Below the pieces are notes generated by a model that was not told the DNA's origin, did not search any database, and worked only from the letters and a program-made list of their open reading frames with translations. Positions 62,650 to 64,000 of a stretch of DNA of 64,000 nt are shown here, one piece after another. The translations under genes were made by a program, and so were the position numbers. This stretch comes from Echinarachnius parma (taxonomy: Eukaryota; Echinodermata; Echinoidea; Clypeasteroida; Echinarachniidae): contig JBAMJV010002063.1 of NCBI GenBank assembly GCA_037951105.1, forward strand, positions 62,001-126,000, written 5' to 3'. How positions within the stretch are numbered: the first letter of the stretch is position 1; each line of letters starts with the position of its first letter.

Positions 62650-64000
62650 ACTTTAGATCATTTCGTTTTGTTGATAAGGACAAATTTATTAAAGATATGG
62701 TAGACTGGAGTAAATTATATTTTGATGATATCTCTGTAGAAGAGTTATGGATGAAATTTAAAACTTAATGTGTTGAATTGAGTAACGTACCGTACATGCT
62801 CCTTTTATTTCGGTAAGGAGAATACGCCATGGTGCGCCATGGATAACTAATGAATATATATTAGCACGTGAACGCGATTATTTTAGAAAGAAATACTATC
62901 AAACCAAATTGCAATGTCACTGGGATAAATTTAAAGGCTTTAGAAATAAAGCTAACAACATGAATACAAAGTTGAAGAGAATTTTTTTATCAAAATGAAT
63001 TTTTGGAATGTGGTAGTGAGTCTAGTGACATTAAGACAAATTGGAAAATATTGAAGAATCTCTCCTTCCAAATAAAAATGGAGCTATGGATGTAAAGTTG
63101 GTCATAGAAGGAAATATTATTACTGATACTGAAGAAATAGCATCCAAAATAAAAAGCGCTTTTAATGAAGTGAGTAATCAATTGAATGATGGCGCCCCGC
63201 CTAGTGTTAGAGATATAAATGCTCTTGATACGTTGTGCCAAACAGACAAGGAATTTAAATTAAACAAAAAATCTATTGAATTCGTTAAGAATAAATTAGA
63301 GAATATAAATTGTAAAAAGGCTGTTGGTGTGGATGGTCTACATCCTAAATATCTAAAGTTAGCTGCCGAGTACTTTGCAGCTCCTTTAACTCACATTCCA
63401 ATGGATTTCAAAACTGCACATATTACACCTATACACAAAGGTGGTGCATTTGAAAGAAGTTATTTTCGATTGTATGATTTTTTAAATAGTCATAAACTCT
63501 TATCAAATGAGCAATCCGGTTTAGACCATTACACTCAACAGCCACATGTGTGACTCACATAGTAGATTTTTTATTACAAAATATTGATTCAGATCAGAAT
63601 AGGTGCCGGTATTTTTAGACCTAAAAAAGGCGTTCGATGTAATTCCATTACATTTCATTCTTGCTAAATTGTCATTTTATGGTGTAATAAATGAAGAATA
63701 TAAGTGGTTTGAGTCTTATTCTTTAAGTAGAAAACATTGTGTATAGAGTCCAAGAATAGACAAGTAATTATTTAACAGTTCAGTCTGGAGTTCCACAAGG
63801 GTCAATTCTTGGCCCATTCACATTTTGTTTGTTTATAAATGATAATGCATGTATGTAAATTAAGTTTTAGTTCCCAATCGAAATTTTTACTTTATGCAGA
63901 TGACACTGATATCTTGAATTACAAGCTATAGTGACCTTTTTCAAGTTCAAAATAATTTGAAAAAAGAGATTTTGATTAAATTGTGTAATGGCTCAAGTAC
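62650..64000 (+). pseudogene. Non-LTR reverse transcriptase fragment, frameshifted, cut by window end
   Basis: Plus-strand order: linker phrases DWSKLYFDDISVEELWMKFK and APWITNEYILARERDYFRKK, the thumbless pre-RT region (ENIEESLLPNKNG), VGVDGLHPKYLKLAAEYF and MDFKTAHITPIHKGG (fingers), AFDVIP with the motif A Asp (about 63630), GVPQGSILGPF (motif B, about 63790) and LLYADDTDI (catalytic, about 63890-63915). At least four frameshifts or stops. The sequence is closest to CR1/L2-type RTs; the region between fingers and motif A is shortened. Confidence 0.8.

Overview
This looks like nuclear DNA of an animal, most likely a marine invertebrate. The inference rests on the range of metazoan transposon families (L2/CR1-like, I/Nimb-like and Tx1/L1-like non-LTR elements, PIF/Harbinger, hAT-like and Tc1/mariner-like TIR elements), the AT-rich background, dinucleotide microsatellites, and more than twenty poly(dG)/poly(dC) tracts of ten or more bases. 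A deuterostome such as an echinoderm or hemichordate is my guess; species cannot be read from this. There is no operon, no rRNA and no convincing complete host gene. The only candidate host coding piece is a terminal exon at 15763-16087 (minus). Almost everything else is mobile DNA, often nested.

Layout. 0.1-5.5 kb: three TIR elements (274-1573, 2286-3909, 4637-5521). 7-14.3 kb: hAT-like MITEs, a decayed Tx1/L1-like ORF2 tail (8967-10065, minus), microsatellites, the first copy of a complex AT-rich repeat (12780-13840), and a tRNA-like SINE head. 15.8-20.9 kb: candidate exon, a multi-stem structured module (16567-16790) and the start of a second complex-repeat copy. 20953-29011: an LTR retrotransposon on the minus strand with near-identical LTRs, a 5-bp target duplication, PBS, PPT and a gag-like ORF but no pol. 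It carries an intact 1115-codon L2/CR1-like element inside it. 29.0-31.6 kb: remainder of the complex repeat, with a hAT-like MITE. 31.6-40.1 kb: a broken I/Nimb-like element (minus) whose RNase H is split by a 3.5-kb TIR element and whose endonuclease is split by a 1-kb TA-flanked TIR element. The structured module recurs just upstream of its ORF.

40.1-45.3 kb is the most unusual part. It is a roughly 184-bp satellite built of two alternating hairpins with invariant GC-rich cores and changing, mutually compensating stems. It has three insertions and ends next to an isolated SGNH-hydrolase-like ORF. 45.3-53 kb: an internally deleted I/Nimb derivative, an ORF1-like remnant, a long inverted repeat, several MITEs and a mariner-like MITE. 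53.9-58.3 kb: a foldback-like structure whose arms are inverted minisatellites, containing the second copy of a 1.58-kb element. 58604-61237: a degenerate PIF/Harbinger transposon. 62.6-64.0 kb: a truncated, frameshifted reverse transcriptase running off the window.

The recurring theme is hairpin modules in AT-rich DNA: a fixed core flanked by stems that differ between copies but remain self-complementary. I see this independently in the 40-45 kb satellite, in the two 200-bp modules and in the complex-repeat hairpins. It implies selection or a copying process acting on structure, and is the best candidate here for something undescribed.
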